Origin: Deltaproteobacteria bacterium
GTDB taxonomy: Bacteria > Desulfobacterota > Binatia > Binatales > Binataceae
Direction of reading: 5' to 3'
NCBI GenBank assembly: GCA_021799555.1
Contig: JAJZAG010000148.1
Coordinates: 1 to 8,738 of the forward strand
Length of the DNA: 8,738 nucleotides
Shown piece after piece: positions 1 through 6,024 of this stretch (its first letter is position 1; each line of letters begins with the position of its first letter). The notes beneath the pieces are model-generated. The model was not told where the DNA came from, searched no databases, and was given only the letters and a program-made list of their open reading frames with translations. The position numbers and the translations under genes are program-made.

Positions 1-485
1 GGCCGTTCGTTGCGGATGAGCTGAACGTGCCCCAGGCCGTCGGCTCCCGAAGCCACCGGCGCACCGCCGCAGAGGCGAATCCACTTGAGCGCCTTTGCAA
101 GGCCGTAGCCTTGAATCTTCGGCCATCCGGCGGAGAGCGCGCGATTATATTTTCCGCCGCGCGAGTCCATCCACGAAACCGCGTTCATCAACGCGCGCCC
201 GTTCTCATCGACCGGAATCGTGACTGCCCACTGCGTCGTGCATGCAACGGCGATTACGTTTTCGCGTGCGACATTGGCCGCGCCGAGCGCGGCCTTTGCG
301 GCGGCGCATACTGCCGACCAGTACTCCTCGGGGTCCTGCTCGACACCGCCGCCGTCGCACAGGATGGTTCGAATCGGCGCGAGTCCCGATGCAACGACTT
401 CGCCCGCGCTCGAGACAACGGCGGCCTTCGCGCTGCCCGATCCCATGTCGATTGCAAGAACGTAGCGATTTACTGGCGCATCCAT
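1..485 (-). CDS. FGGY-family carbohydrate kinase, N-terminal part (truncated by window edge)
   Basis: The first 161 residues of a xylulokinase/glycerol-kinase-type sugar kinase are visible; the rest lies beyond the left edge. FGGY kinases transfer phosphate from ATP to a sugar or polyol in the cytoplasm. Visible family marks are the N-terminal phosphate-binding strand and loop AIDMGSGSAKA (residues 11-21, with D13 and G15), EQDPEEYW (49-56), CTTQW (82-86), the WMDSRG segment (105-110) and GADGLGHVQLIRNE near the edge. The ATG at 485 is the first suitable start: the overlapping ATG at 481 is out of frame and stops at once. No good ribosome site precedes it, so translation may be coupled to the secreted-protein gene 57 bp upstream on the same strand. 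About two thirds of a normal ~500-residue kinase, including the ATP-binding second domain, is not visible. The substrate cannot be assigned. Confidence 0.88.
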   Translation of the reverse strand, partial: MDAPVNRYVLAIDMGSGSAKAAVVSSAGEVVASGLAPIRTILCDGGGVEQDPEEYWSAVCAAAKAALGAANVARENVIAVACTTQWAVTIPVDENGRALMNAVSWMDSRGGKYNRALSAGWPKIQGYGLAKALKWIRLCGGAPVASGADGLGHVQLIRNER

Positions 486-542
486 CGCTGGTTCTCGTAC
501 GGCTTGCTGTGGATGTGCCGCGCGCCCATCACAGGATCGCTG

Positions 543-1052
543 CTATTGAGCGGTCGAGCCGCGATGCGCGAGCGGGATGGATTGCGCCAGATCGCACTGC
601 ACGAGCGCGCGCAGCTTGCTGTCAATTTGGAAAAAACGCGTGGTCTTAATTTCCGAAATCACGGCGCGAAACTTCGGGATATATTCCTTTTCGGTATCGA
701 GCGTCGCCTGCTGAATTGCGATTACCTCGTCGAGCTTCGCTTTGGCGTCGGCGTCGGTCAGGGTCGCATAATGCTTGGCGTACTCGTGAACCTCTTTGAT
801 GTGGCGCTCCTCGATCTTGTCCATCTTGGCTTCGTACTCGTCGTACAGCGGCCAGAACGCCTTCGCTTCGGCGGGCGTCAGATGCATGCTGTCGTTGACC
901 GCGGCCTTGCGCTCCGCGTGAGCCGCGGCGAGGTCTATCCCCTTGGTGGTGTTTGGCGCCGGCTTTTGCGCGCGAGCCGAGGCCGCAATTGCGAGTAAGC
1001 ACGCGAACGACAGCGCGGCTCCGTAACGCCAATGCTTCCGGGGAGACTTCAT
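543..1052 (-). CDS. Secreted, helical Spy/LTXXQ-like hypothetical protein
   Basis: This 169-residue protein is probably exported. Residues 1-28 form a signal peptide: basic start MKSPRKHWR, hydrophobic core (residues 10-24), and an ARA cleavage motif before Q29. The mature part is charged and almost wholly helical. It starts with LTPAEAKAFWPLY (58-70), continues with long heptad-like Glu/Lys-rich stretches and a second LTDADAK segment, and ends in a conserved-looking KTTRFFQIDSKLRALV and IPLA tail. LT-x-A-E helical repeats recall the periplasmic Spy/CpxP group, but this is a resemblance, not a family assignment, and no metal-binding signature is visible. The start at 1052 is chosen over a longer in-frame ATG at 1139 because a perfect AGGAGG (1062-1067) sits 9 nt upstream and the signal peptide then begins at residue 1. 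It is likely cotranscribed with the downstream kinase. Confidence 0.85.
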   Translation of the reverse strand: MKSPRKHWRYGAALSFACLLAIAASARAQKPAPNTTKGIDLAAAHAERKAAVNDSMHLTPAEAKAFWPLYDEYEAKMDKIEERHIKEVHEYAKHYATLTDADAKAKLDEVIAIQQATLDTEKEYIPKFRAVISEIKTTRFFQIDSKLRALVQCDLAQSIPLAHRGSTAQ

Positions 1053-1073
1053 AACGGCAATCCTCCTGGTGGG

Positions 1074-1102
1074 ATAATAATCGGTTCGACGAGTGTCCGA
1101 TT
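1074..1102 (-). promoter_or_regulatory. Candidate promoter -10 and inverted repeat in the divergent control region
   Basis: Reading towards the secreted-protein gene, a TATTAT box (1079-1074) matches the -10 consensus at five of six positions and would give a leader just long enough to carry the AGGAGG site. No good -35 lies 16-18 bp upstream. In that place there is an inverted repeat, AATCGG (1079-1084) N12 CCGATT (1097-1102), overlapping the -35 position. A weak -35 with a palindrome over it is the pattern expected of an activated or repressed promoter. The arms are only 6 bp, so chance is possible. Confidence 0.3.
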
Positions 1103-1204
1103 CACAAAGTTCGCCGGATGCTCTCCGATGCGGCGGCAAGTGTCAAGCGCGCATTCGACGCCGGCATTCACGCCGCGCTAGACTTGTCCGCGGAGGACGC
1201 ATCG

Positions 1205-2020
1205 ATGCCGTCGATTCCGCTGGTATCCGCGAACAGTTCACCCACCGACGCGATCGCCGCGCTTGAACGCGACGGATGCGTAGTCGTAACGGACGTGCTT
1301 GCCGGGTCCGCGCGTCAAGCGATCGCGCGCGAACTCGGGCCCCATCTCGAAAAGGCCGACATCAAAACCAGTCTCAACGAAAAGTACGCGGCCGACGGCG
1401 GTCCCGCCGATTTCTATCCCGGCAACACCAAACGCATCACGGCGCTCGCCGCCAAGTCCGAGGCGTTTCGCGCGCTCGTCACACATCCCCTGATGCTCTC
1501 GGCGTGCGATGCGATTCTTTCGCCCAACTGCGCGAGCTACCAGGTTCACGCGACTTCGGCGCTCGTGGTCGGCCCGGGCGCGACCGTGCAGATGCTGCAT
1601 CGCGAGGAAGACTCGTTCCAGTTCTTCAAGGTGCCGCGGCCAAATCTCGTGCTCGCGAGCATGTGGGCGATAACCGACTTCACCGCGGCCAATGGCGGTA
1701 CGCATCTGGTCCCGGGAAGCCACCGATGGCCGGGAGACCGGGTCGCGCGCGAGCACGAAGTCGCCGCGGCCGCGATGCCTGCCGGTTCCGTGCTGCTGTG
1801 GATGGGCGGGACGCTGCATGGCGCAGGCGCCAACGTATCCGACAATTGGCGCTTTGGCGTGTTCCTGTCGTACTCGCTCGGATGGCTGCGGCAGGAAGAA
1901 AATCAATACGTCGATACGCCGCTCGAACTCGCGCGCACGATGCCCGGGCAACTGCGCGACCTGCTCGGCTACAAGATGCATTCCGCGCTCGGCTTTTTCG
2001 ACCCCGGCCCGCGCCCGTAA
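1205..2020 (+). CDS. Phytanoyl-CoA dioxygenase (PhyH)-family Fe(II)/2-oxoglutarate oxygenase
   Basis: A 271-residue cupin-fold oxygenase of the PhyH family, whose members usually hydroxylate small molecules or acyl-CoAs using O2, 2-oxoglutarate and non-haem iron. The N-terminal helix and ALERDGCVVV strand (about residues 19-28), the Q-M-L-H-R segment, GGTHLVPGSHRW (164-175) and LHGAGANVSDNWRFG (about 204-218) are typical. H132 and H205 are the expected iron histidines and R216 the expected 2-oxoglutarate-binding arginine. Unusually, the iron carboxylate position is Glu (H132-R-E134) rather than Asp. The ATG at 1205 is preferred over an in-frame ATG at 1118 because GGAGGA (1192-1197) lies 7 nt upstream and the extra 29 residues look non-conserved. 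It is divergent from the secreted-protein gene and followed by a toxin-antitoxin pair. The natural substrate is unknown. Confidence 0.87.
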   Translation: MPSIPLVSANSSPTDAIAALERDGCVVVTDVLAGSARQAIARELGPHLEKADIKTSLNEKYAADGGPADFYPGNTKRITALAAKSEAFRALVTHPLMLSACDAILSPNCASYQVHATSALVVGPGATVQMLHREEDSFQFFKVPRPNLVLASMWAITDFTAANGGTHLVPGSHRWPGDRVAREHEVAAAAMPAGSVLLWMGGTLHGAGANVSDNWRFGVFLSYSLGWLRQEENQYVDTPLELARTMPGQLRDLLGYKMHSALGFFDPGPRP

Positions 2021-2056
2021 ACTTTGCCGCGCGAATCATAATTTGCAGACGGAAGT

Positions 2057-2085
2057 TTGACATGTGAAAAAGATGAGAATATGTT
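2057..2085 (+). promoter_or_regulatory. Promoter of the vapBC-type operon (TTGACA N17 TATGTT)
   Basis: A perfect -35 hexamer TTGACA (2057-2062) is followed, after an optimal 17 bp spacer, by TATGTT (2080-2085), which matches the -10 consensus at four of six positions. Transcription would be expected to begin about 7 bp further on, at or next to A2092, the first base of the antitoxin ATG. No ribosome binding site is present before that ATG, which agrees with a leaderless messenger. The spacing and -35 are seen directly; the start point is inferred. Confidence 0.6.
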
Positions 2086-2096
2086 CCGCACATGTC
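2059..2096. promoter_or_regulatory. Candidate autoregulatory operator GACATGTG N22 CACATGTC
   Basis: A perfect 8 bp inverted repeat has arms at 2059-2066 and 2089-2096. Each arm also contains the self-palindrome ACATGT, and the two copies are exactly 30 bp apart, close to three helical turns, so both would face the same side of the DNA. The left arm lies in the -35 box and the right arm covers the expected transcription start and the antitoxin start codon. Ribbon-helix-helix antitoxins with their PIN toxins commonly bind paired sites over their own promoter, so autorepression is the natural reading. Confidence 0.5.
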
Positions 2097-2322
2097 GCGA
2101 ATGATTCAGCTTCGCAACGTTCCCGATACTCTCCATCGCAAACTTAAGGCTCGGGCGGCACTGGCCGGCATGTCGCTCTCGGAATACCTTGTCGCCGAAG
2201 TCCGGCGGATTGCCGAGCGGCCCACCTTGGAAGAATTGCGCGACCGTCTACGCCAGCGCGAGCACGTCACGTTGCCGTTTCCGGCGGCGCGCGCGGTTCG
2301 CGAGGAGCGCGACGCGCGGTGA
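2092..2322 (+). CDS. VapB/FitA-type ribbon-helix-helix antitoxin
   Basis: A 76-residue antitoxin. The N-terminal strand MIQLRNVPDTLHRKLKARA followed by the helix-turn-helix AGMSLSEYLVAEVRR (about residues 26-40) is the FitA/Arc-type ribbon-helix-helix fold, which dimerises and binds operator DNA. The C-terminal third (PTLEELRDRLRQREHV and onwards) is charged and would wrap the toxin; its final arginines could reach into the PIN active site. The stop overlaps the toxin start in a GTGA tetranucleotide (2319-2322), so the two are translationally coupled. ATG 2092 is taken as start because it coincides with the predicted transcript 5' end. An in-frame ATG at 2101 (MIQLRN) is the alternative and would leave a 9-nt leader. 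Neither has a Shine-Dalgarno sequence. It should act as labile inhibitor and repressor. Confidence 0.86.
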   Translation: MSRMIQLRNVPDTLHRKLKARAALAGMSLSEYLVAEVRRIAERPTLEELRDRLRQREHVTLPFPAARAVREERDAR

Positions 2323-2711
2323 TCGTGCTCGACGCGTCGGCGGCGTTTGAGTGGCTGCTTGGAACGCCAACCGGAGCCCGCGTTGATGAGCGTATGCTCT
2401 CGCGTGCCGAGTCGCTGCACGCTCCACATTTGATCGACGTCGAGATCGCGCAAGTGCTACGGCGCTACGCCGCTCTGGGCGCCGTCACTGCCGCGCGCGC
2501 GCGCGAAGCCATGCAGGATTTGATCGATCTCCCTCTCATCAGGTACCCGCACGATCTCCTTTTGCCGCGAATCTGGGTGCTGCGCGAAAATTTCACGGCT
2601 TATGACGCCGCATACGTGGCGCTCGCGGAGGCGCTCGGCGCGCCGCTGCTCACCTGCGACCGCAAGATAGCCTCGGGAGCACTTCATCACGCCCGGGTTG
2701 AGGTGATTTAA
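2319..2711 (+). CDS. vapC: VapC-type PIN-domain ribonuclease toxin
   Basis: A 130-residue single PIN domain, the usual VapC length. VapC toxins are Mg2+-dependent endoribonucleases, often cutting tRNA or rRNA to halt translation, and are held inactive by the cognate antitoxin. All four expected acidic metal ligands are present: D5 in the MIVLDASA start, E42 in IDVEIAQVLRR, D96 in TAYDAAYVALAE, and D114 in LLTCDRK. The gene is therefore likely functional, not decayed. It starts with GTG inside the antitoxin stop (GTGA overlap). A (CG)7 run at 2492-2505 lies inside the frame. The pair stands alone between metabolic genes, with no sign of an integrase or of flanking repeats. The RNA target cannot be predicted from this sequence. 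Confidence 0.92.
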   Translation: MIVLDASAAFEWLLGTPTGARVDERMLSRAESLHAPHLIDVEIAQVLRRYAALGAVTAARAREAMQDLIDLPLIRYPHDLLLPRIWVLRENFTAYDAAYVALAEALGAPLLTCDRKIASGALHHARVEVI

Positions 2712-2744
2712 TACCACCAGTTCGCCCATTGGCGGGTACGCTTT

Positions 2745-2763
2745 AGACTGGCGCTGTCAGTCT
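2745..2763. repeat. Short inverted repeat downstream of the toxin gene
   Basis: AGACTG (2745-2750) and CAGTCT (2758-2763) form a perfect 6 bp stem with a 7-nt loop in the 107 bp between the toxin stop and the crotonase start. No T-run follows, so it is not a convincing intrinsic terminator. It could be an operator of the crotonase gene or chance. I see no clear promoter in the rest of this spacer. Confidence 0.25.
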
Positions 2764-2818
2764 CCTGCGCGCGGGCTTGGTGCGCGCCTACTTATCGGTG
2801 CGCGGGGAGGATTATTCG

Positions 2819-3619
2819 ATGAGTGATTTGATTGCGGAAAAAAGCGGGCATATTGCGACCCTCAAGCTCAATCGGCCCGAGCGGATGAATGCGATTAGCG
2901 TCGAGATGCTCTCGATACTCGGCGACAAGCTCAAGGAGTGCGACAGCGATCCGTCCGTGCGCGCGATCATTTTGACTGGCGAGGGGCGCGGTTTCTGCTC
3001 CGGCCTCGATCTCAAGGACGCCGCCGCCGGGCGCGGAATCGGCGGCTCCGGCGTCACGTCGCCGGGCGGCGGCGCGGCGCATCTCAGCACCTTCGATATT
3101 CCGACCGTGACACTGCATCGAATCGACACGCCCGTAATCTGCGCGCTGAACGGCGCCGCCGCGGGCTACGGTTTCGATCTTGCGCTCGGATGCGACCTGC
3201 GCATCATGAGCGATCGCGCCAAGTTGGTTCCGGCCTTCGCCAAGCGCGGAATCGTTCCGGAGAGCGGAGGCACGTGGTATCTGCCGCGGATGGTCGGATG
3301 GGCCAGGGCGTGCGAGATCGGATTTATCGCCGACGATATCTCGCCCGCACGCGCGCTCGAACTCGGCCTTGCCAACCAGGTCGTGCCGCACGACAGCCTG
3401 ATGCCCGAGGCGATAGCGTGGGCCGAAAAGATTGCGGCGAACGCTCCCCTTGGGATCAAAGCGATGAAGCGGCTGTTCCGGCACGGCCTCAGCGAGGATT
3501 TCGAGTCGCACACACATCACGTGCTGATGCAGTTGCTGCTCTTGTTTCGCTCGGGCGATTTCCAGGAGGGGATCGCCGCCTTCATGGAAAAGCGCGCCCC
3601 TAAATTCCAGGGCAAGTAA
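2819..3619 (+). CDS. Enoyl-CoA hydratase/isomerase (crotonase) family protein
   Basis: A 266-residue crotonase, the normal family length. These cytoplasmic enzymes act on acyl-CoA thioesters through a backbone oxyanion hole. The two oxyanion segments are clear: GRGFCSGLDL (about residues 56-65) and ALNGAAAGYGFDLALGCDLRI (about 109-129). The C-terminal LGIKAMKRLF helix (about 211-220) and the basic EKRAPKFQGK tail are also typical. The two glutamates used by canonical enoyl-CoA hydratase are not conserved: the first is D120 and the second is F140. Instead E148 in GIVPESGGTWYLPRMVG sits where PaaG/ECI-type isomerases carry their catalytic acid, so isomerase or another crotonase chemistry is favoured over hydration. 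The ATG at 2819 has GGAGG (2806-2810) 8 nt upstream. An in-frame GTG at 2777 has no such support. Confidence 0.88.
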   Translation: MSDLIAEKSGHIATLKLNRPERMNAISVEMLSILGDKLKECDSDPSVRAIILTGEGRGFCSGLDLKDAAAGRGIGGSGVTSPGGGAAHLSTFDIPTVTLHRIDTPVICALNGAAAGYGFDLALGCDLRIMSDRAKLVPAFAKRGIVPESGGTWYLPRMVGWARACEIGFIADDISPARALELGLANQVVPHDSLMPEAIAWAEKIAANAPLGIKAMKRLFRHGLSEDFESHTHHVLMQLLLLFRSGDFQEGIAAFMEKRAPKFQGK

Positions 3620-3716
3620 GCGCATCGCCGCAAGACCGCGCTTTTCACCGCCTGCCGCCGCGTTAAGCCGGTCGGCTTGATATCTGGCAGCCGCCTTTTT
3701 CGCTAGAGTGAGTTCC

Positions 3717-5225
3717 ATGGCAGCGCCGGATATTTCTTCCCGCGCGCGACGGATCATCCTGGTCACTGGCGCGACCGGTTACGTCGGCGGACGGCTGGCG
3801 CGCGCCCTCGAAGCGCGCGGCGAGCGCCTGCGATGCATTGCGCGCAAGCCCGAGTACCTCCGCGGCCGCGTTGGCGCCGCAACCGAAATCGTGCAGGGCG
3901 ATATTCAGGATCGCGCGAGCCTCGAGCGCGCGATGGCGGGCGTCGATTGCGCTTACTACCTGGTCCATTCGATGGGATTAAGTGACGCATTCGCGCGCGA
4001 GGATCGCGCCGGTGCGGTCAACTTTGCCGCGGCCGCAAGAGCGGTCGGCGTGCGACGCATAATCTACCTGGGCGGACTCGGCGACAGCAGTGTCGGGCTT
4101 TCCGAGCATCTGTCAAGCCGCCATGAAGTCGGAGCGCTGCTGCGCGAGTCGGGAGCGCCGGTTATCGAGTTTCGCGCCTCGATCATAATCGGCTCCGGCA
4201 GTTTGTCCTTCGAGATGGTGCGCGCGCTCGCTGAACGATTGCCGCTGATGATCACGCCGCGATGGGTCTCGAATGCCGCGCAGCCGATCTCGATCGGAGA
4301 AGTAATCGACTACCTGATCGGCGGACTCGATCGCGAATTCGACTCAAGCCGGGTCTTCGAGATCGGCGGCGCCGACGTCGTCTCTTACGGTGACATCCTT
4401 CGCGAGTACGCGCGCCAGCGCGGCCTGCGTTGCGTTATGATCCGCGTGCCGGTGCTGACTCCGCGACTGTCGAGCCTGTGGCTCGGTCTGGTGACCCCGC
4501 TTTACGCGCGGGTCGGACGCAAGCTTATCGACAGCATCACGCATCCCACGATCGTGCGCGAAGCAGGCGCTGCCGCGCTCTTCGGCGTGCGTCCACTTTC
4601 GATGCGAGAGGCGATCGAGCGCGCGCTGCGTAACGAGGACCTCGAGTTCGCACTTACGCGATGGTCGGATTCGGTTTCAGCGGCCGGCTCCGAACTGGAT
4701 TTTGGCGGCGTGCGTTTCGGCAATCGGCTGGTGGATTCGCGATCGATTCGTGTGCCTGTCGCGCCCGCCGCCGCGTTCGCACCGATCGCACGGATCGGAG
4801 GGCGGACCGGATGGTACTACGGCGAATGGCTATGGCAGGTGCGGGGATGGCTCGATCTACTAACGGGCGGAGTCGGGATGCGCCGCGGCAGGCGCGACCC
4901 GGTGCATATCGCCGTTGGCGACACGATCGACTGCTGGCGGGTCGAGGCGTTCGAGCCTGATCGCAAGCTGAGCCTGCGCGCCGAAATGAGCCTTCCCGGA
5001 CGCGCGTGGCTCGATTTCGAGGTTCAGACCGAAGGCGTGGGTTCCACGATCCGACAGACCGCGATTTTTGATCCGATCGGGCTCGGCGGGCTTGTCTATT
5101 GGTACGGCGTATGGCCGCTTCATCAGATGGTGTTTGCCGGGATGCTGCGCGGAATCGCCCGCGCCGCTGTTGCGGGCGCGGCTCCGCCGCATGCTACCCG
5201 GCAGGTGCGGGCGGCGGTTCCATGA
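3717..5225 (+). CDS. Atypical SDR NAD(P)-binding protein with C-terminal DUF2867 (YbjT-like)
   Basis: A 502-residue two-domain protein. Residues 12-300 form an atypical short-chain-dehydrogenase Rossmann domain with the dinucleotide loop VTGATGYVGGRL (GxxGxxG, near residues 16-27), an acidic GDIQD segment near 61-65, and an NmrA-like body. The catalytic YxxxK pair of classical SDRs is missing: the local sequence is SSRHEVGALL, so it may bind NAD(P) without classical dehydrogenation. Residues about 345-485 form DUF2867 (SIRVPVAPAAAFAPIARIGG, then GWYYGEWLWQVRGWLD, ending in FDPIGLGGLVYWYGVWPLHQ). The same order of domains is found in E. coli YbjT, of similar length and unknown reaction. ATG 3717 is preferred over GTG 3708; neither has a strong ribosome site. 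The 3' end overlaps the convergent VOC gene by 32 bp. Confidence 0.88.
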   Translation: MAAPDISSRARRIILVTGATGYVGGRLARALEARGERLRCIARKPEYLRGRVGAATEIVQGDIQDRASLERAMAGVDCAYYLVHSMGLSDAFAREDRAGAVNFAAAARAVGVRRIIYLGGLGDSSVGLSEHLSSRHEVGALLRESGAPVIEFRASIIIGSGSLSFEMVRALAERLPLMITPRWVSNAAQPISIGEVIDYLIGGLDREFDSSRVFEIGGADVVSYGDILREYARQRGLRCVMIRVPVLTPRLSSLWLGLVTPLYARVGRKLIDSITHPTIVREAGAAALFGVRPLSMREAIERALRNEDLEFALTRWSDSVSAAGSELDFGGVRFGNRLVDSRSIRVPVAPAAAFAPIARIGGRTGWYYGEWLWQVRGWLDLLTGGVGMRRGRRDPVHIAVGDTIDCWRVEAFEPDRKLSLRAEMSLPGRAWLDFEVQTEGVGSTIRQTAIFDPIGLGGLVYWYGVWPLHQMVFAGMLRGIARAAVAGAAPPHATRQVRAAVP

Positions 5226-6024
5226 AGGCGACGGCGACGCCGTCGAGCGGATTAACGATCCGCGCGATCCTGCCGCCCTGAACCGCCGTCTTTGGCTCGG
5301 TCGCCTGCATCCCGGAGGCGCGCACGAGCGCGACGGCGCGGCTGATATCCGTGCACATGAACGCGAGTCCCCAGCATCCGGGTTCCCCGCGCGCGGGTCC
5401 GACGACTTCGATTACCGTCTGCTCGAGTTTGAAAAATGCTTGCCGCGTTCCGTTGCCCACTTCGCGAATCCGTTTGCACGGCACTCCGATCGCGGCGTGC
5501 GCCGCGATCGCGTCGTCCAGCACGGGCGTCATCACGACGATATGTTCTAGATATTCGACCGTGTTCGCATTTGCTCCGATTAACGTGCGCAGATTAACGC
5601 GCCGCGCTTCGAGGCTTGTCATCACGTCGGCGGCGGCCATGAAGACTCCGGGAAGTCCCGGTGCGCCGTCGGTCGCGCCAAGTAAAGATGCATCGACGAT
5701 TGTGCCGCGACCTGCCGGTAGCGCAATCACCGCCGCGGACGCCGAGACATCGTAACTCTCGGCCGCGATACCCCAGACCCACCCCAGAATTGCCCCGCCG
5801 CGCGCGACTGCGTGCCTGACGGCGTCGGCAAGCCGGCCTGACGAGTCGGCGTCGGCGGCGCACAGGTCGATCTCGACGCCCCCGGCCGCCATCCGTAAGA
5901 ACGAGACTCCACCCGCGCGGATTTCCTCCGGAGCGACCGCAAAGCCCGCGCGGCTCCATCGCTCGCGCGCGGCTGTCAAATCCGCCGTGCCTATAAGAAC
6001 GCGCTCGATACTGTTGATCCTCAA
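5194..6024 (-). CDS. Tandem VOC (glyoxalase/epimerase-like) protein, probable TTG start
   Basis: About 276 residues forming two vicinal-oxygen-chelate modules. The first begins INSIERVLIGTADLTAARE (about residues 3-21) and has the beta-strand segment GGVEIDLCAA. The second begins EYLEHIVVMTPVLDDAIAAH (about 157-175), continues TRQAFFKLEQTVIEVVG, and ends GVAVAFMEPP. In the second module H161, E206 and E269 are plausible metal ligands; the first module lacks the usual N-terminal histidine, so probably only one metal site remains. VOC members include glyoxalase I, methylmalonyl-CoA epimerase and extradiol dioxygenases, and the exact reaction is not evident here. TTG 6024 is chosen because GGAGGA (6030-6035) lies 5 nt upstream and the VOC fold starts at once. 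The alternative ATG at 6102 adds 26 basic, unconserved-looking residues and has no ribosome site. Confidence 0.82.
   Translation of the reverse strand: MRINSIERVLIGTADLTAARERWSRAGFAVAPEEIRAGGVSFLRMAAGGVEIDLCAADADSSGRLADAVRHAVARGGAILGWVWGIAAESYDVSASAAVIALPAGRGTIVDASLLGATDGAPGLPGVFMAAADVMTSLEARRVNLRTLIGANANTVEYLEHIVVMTPVLDDAIAAHAAIGVPCKRIREVGNGTRQAFFKLEQTVIEVVGPARGEPGCWGLAFMCTDISRAVALVRASGMQATEPKTAVQGGRIARIVNPLDGVAVAFMEPPPAPAG

Noticed and set aside
27..998. A 323-codon open frame on the plus strand
   Set aside because: It lies antisense across the FGGY kinase and the secreted protein, both of which have recognisable family motifs and proper starts. Its own translation is Arg/Cys-rich with no domain, as expected of a GC-rich shadow frame.
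1238..1981. A 247-codon open frame on the minus strand
   Set aside because: It is antisense to the PhyH-type oxygenase, His/Arg-rich and without recognisable domain.
2057..2711. The toxin-antitoxin pair as part of a mobile element or defence island
   Set aside because: No integrase, transposase, tRNA, flanking direct repeat or phage gene is visible, and its composition resembles the neighbours.
3665..3678. Hairpin AAGCC GGTC GGCTT between the crotonase and SDR genes, as a possible terminator
   Set aside because: The stem is only 5 bp and is followed by GATATC rather than a T-run, so an intrinsic terminator is not supported.
2792..3766. A 324-codon open frame on the minus strand
   Set aside because: It is antisense to the crotonase and runs into the SDR start. 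It has no ribosome site or family motif, and the crotonase on the plus strand is unmistakable.
4101..4160. A classical SDR catalytic YxxxK in the SDR-DUF2867 protein
   Set aside because: The expected place reads SSRHEVGALL, with no Tyr-x-x-x-Lys, so the protein was called an atypical SDR rather than a dehydrogenase.
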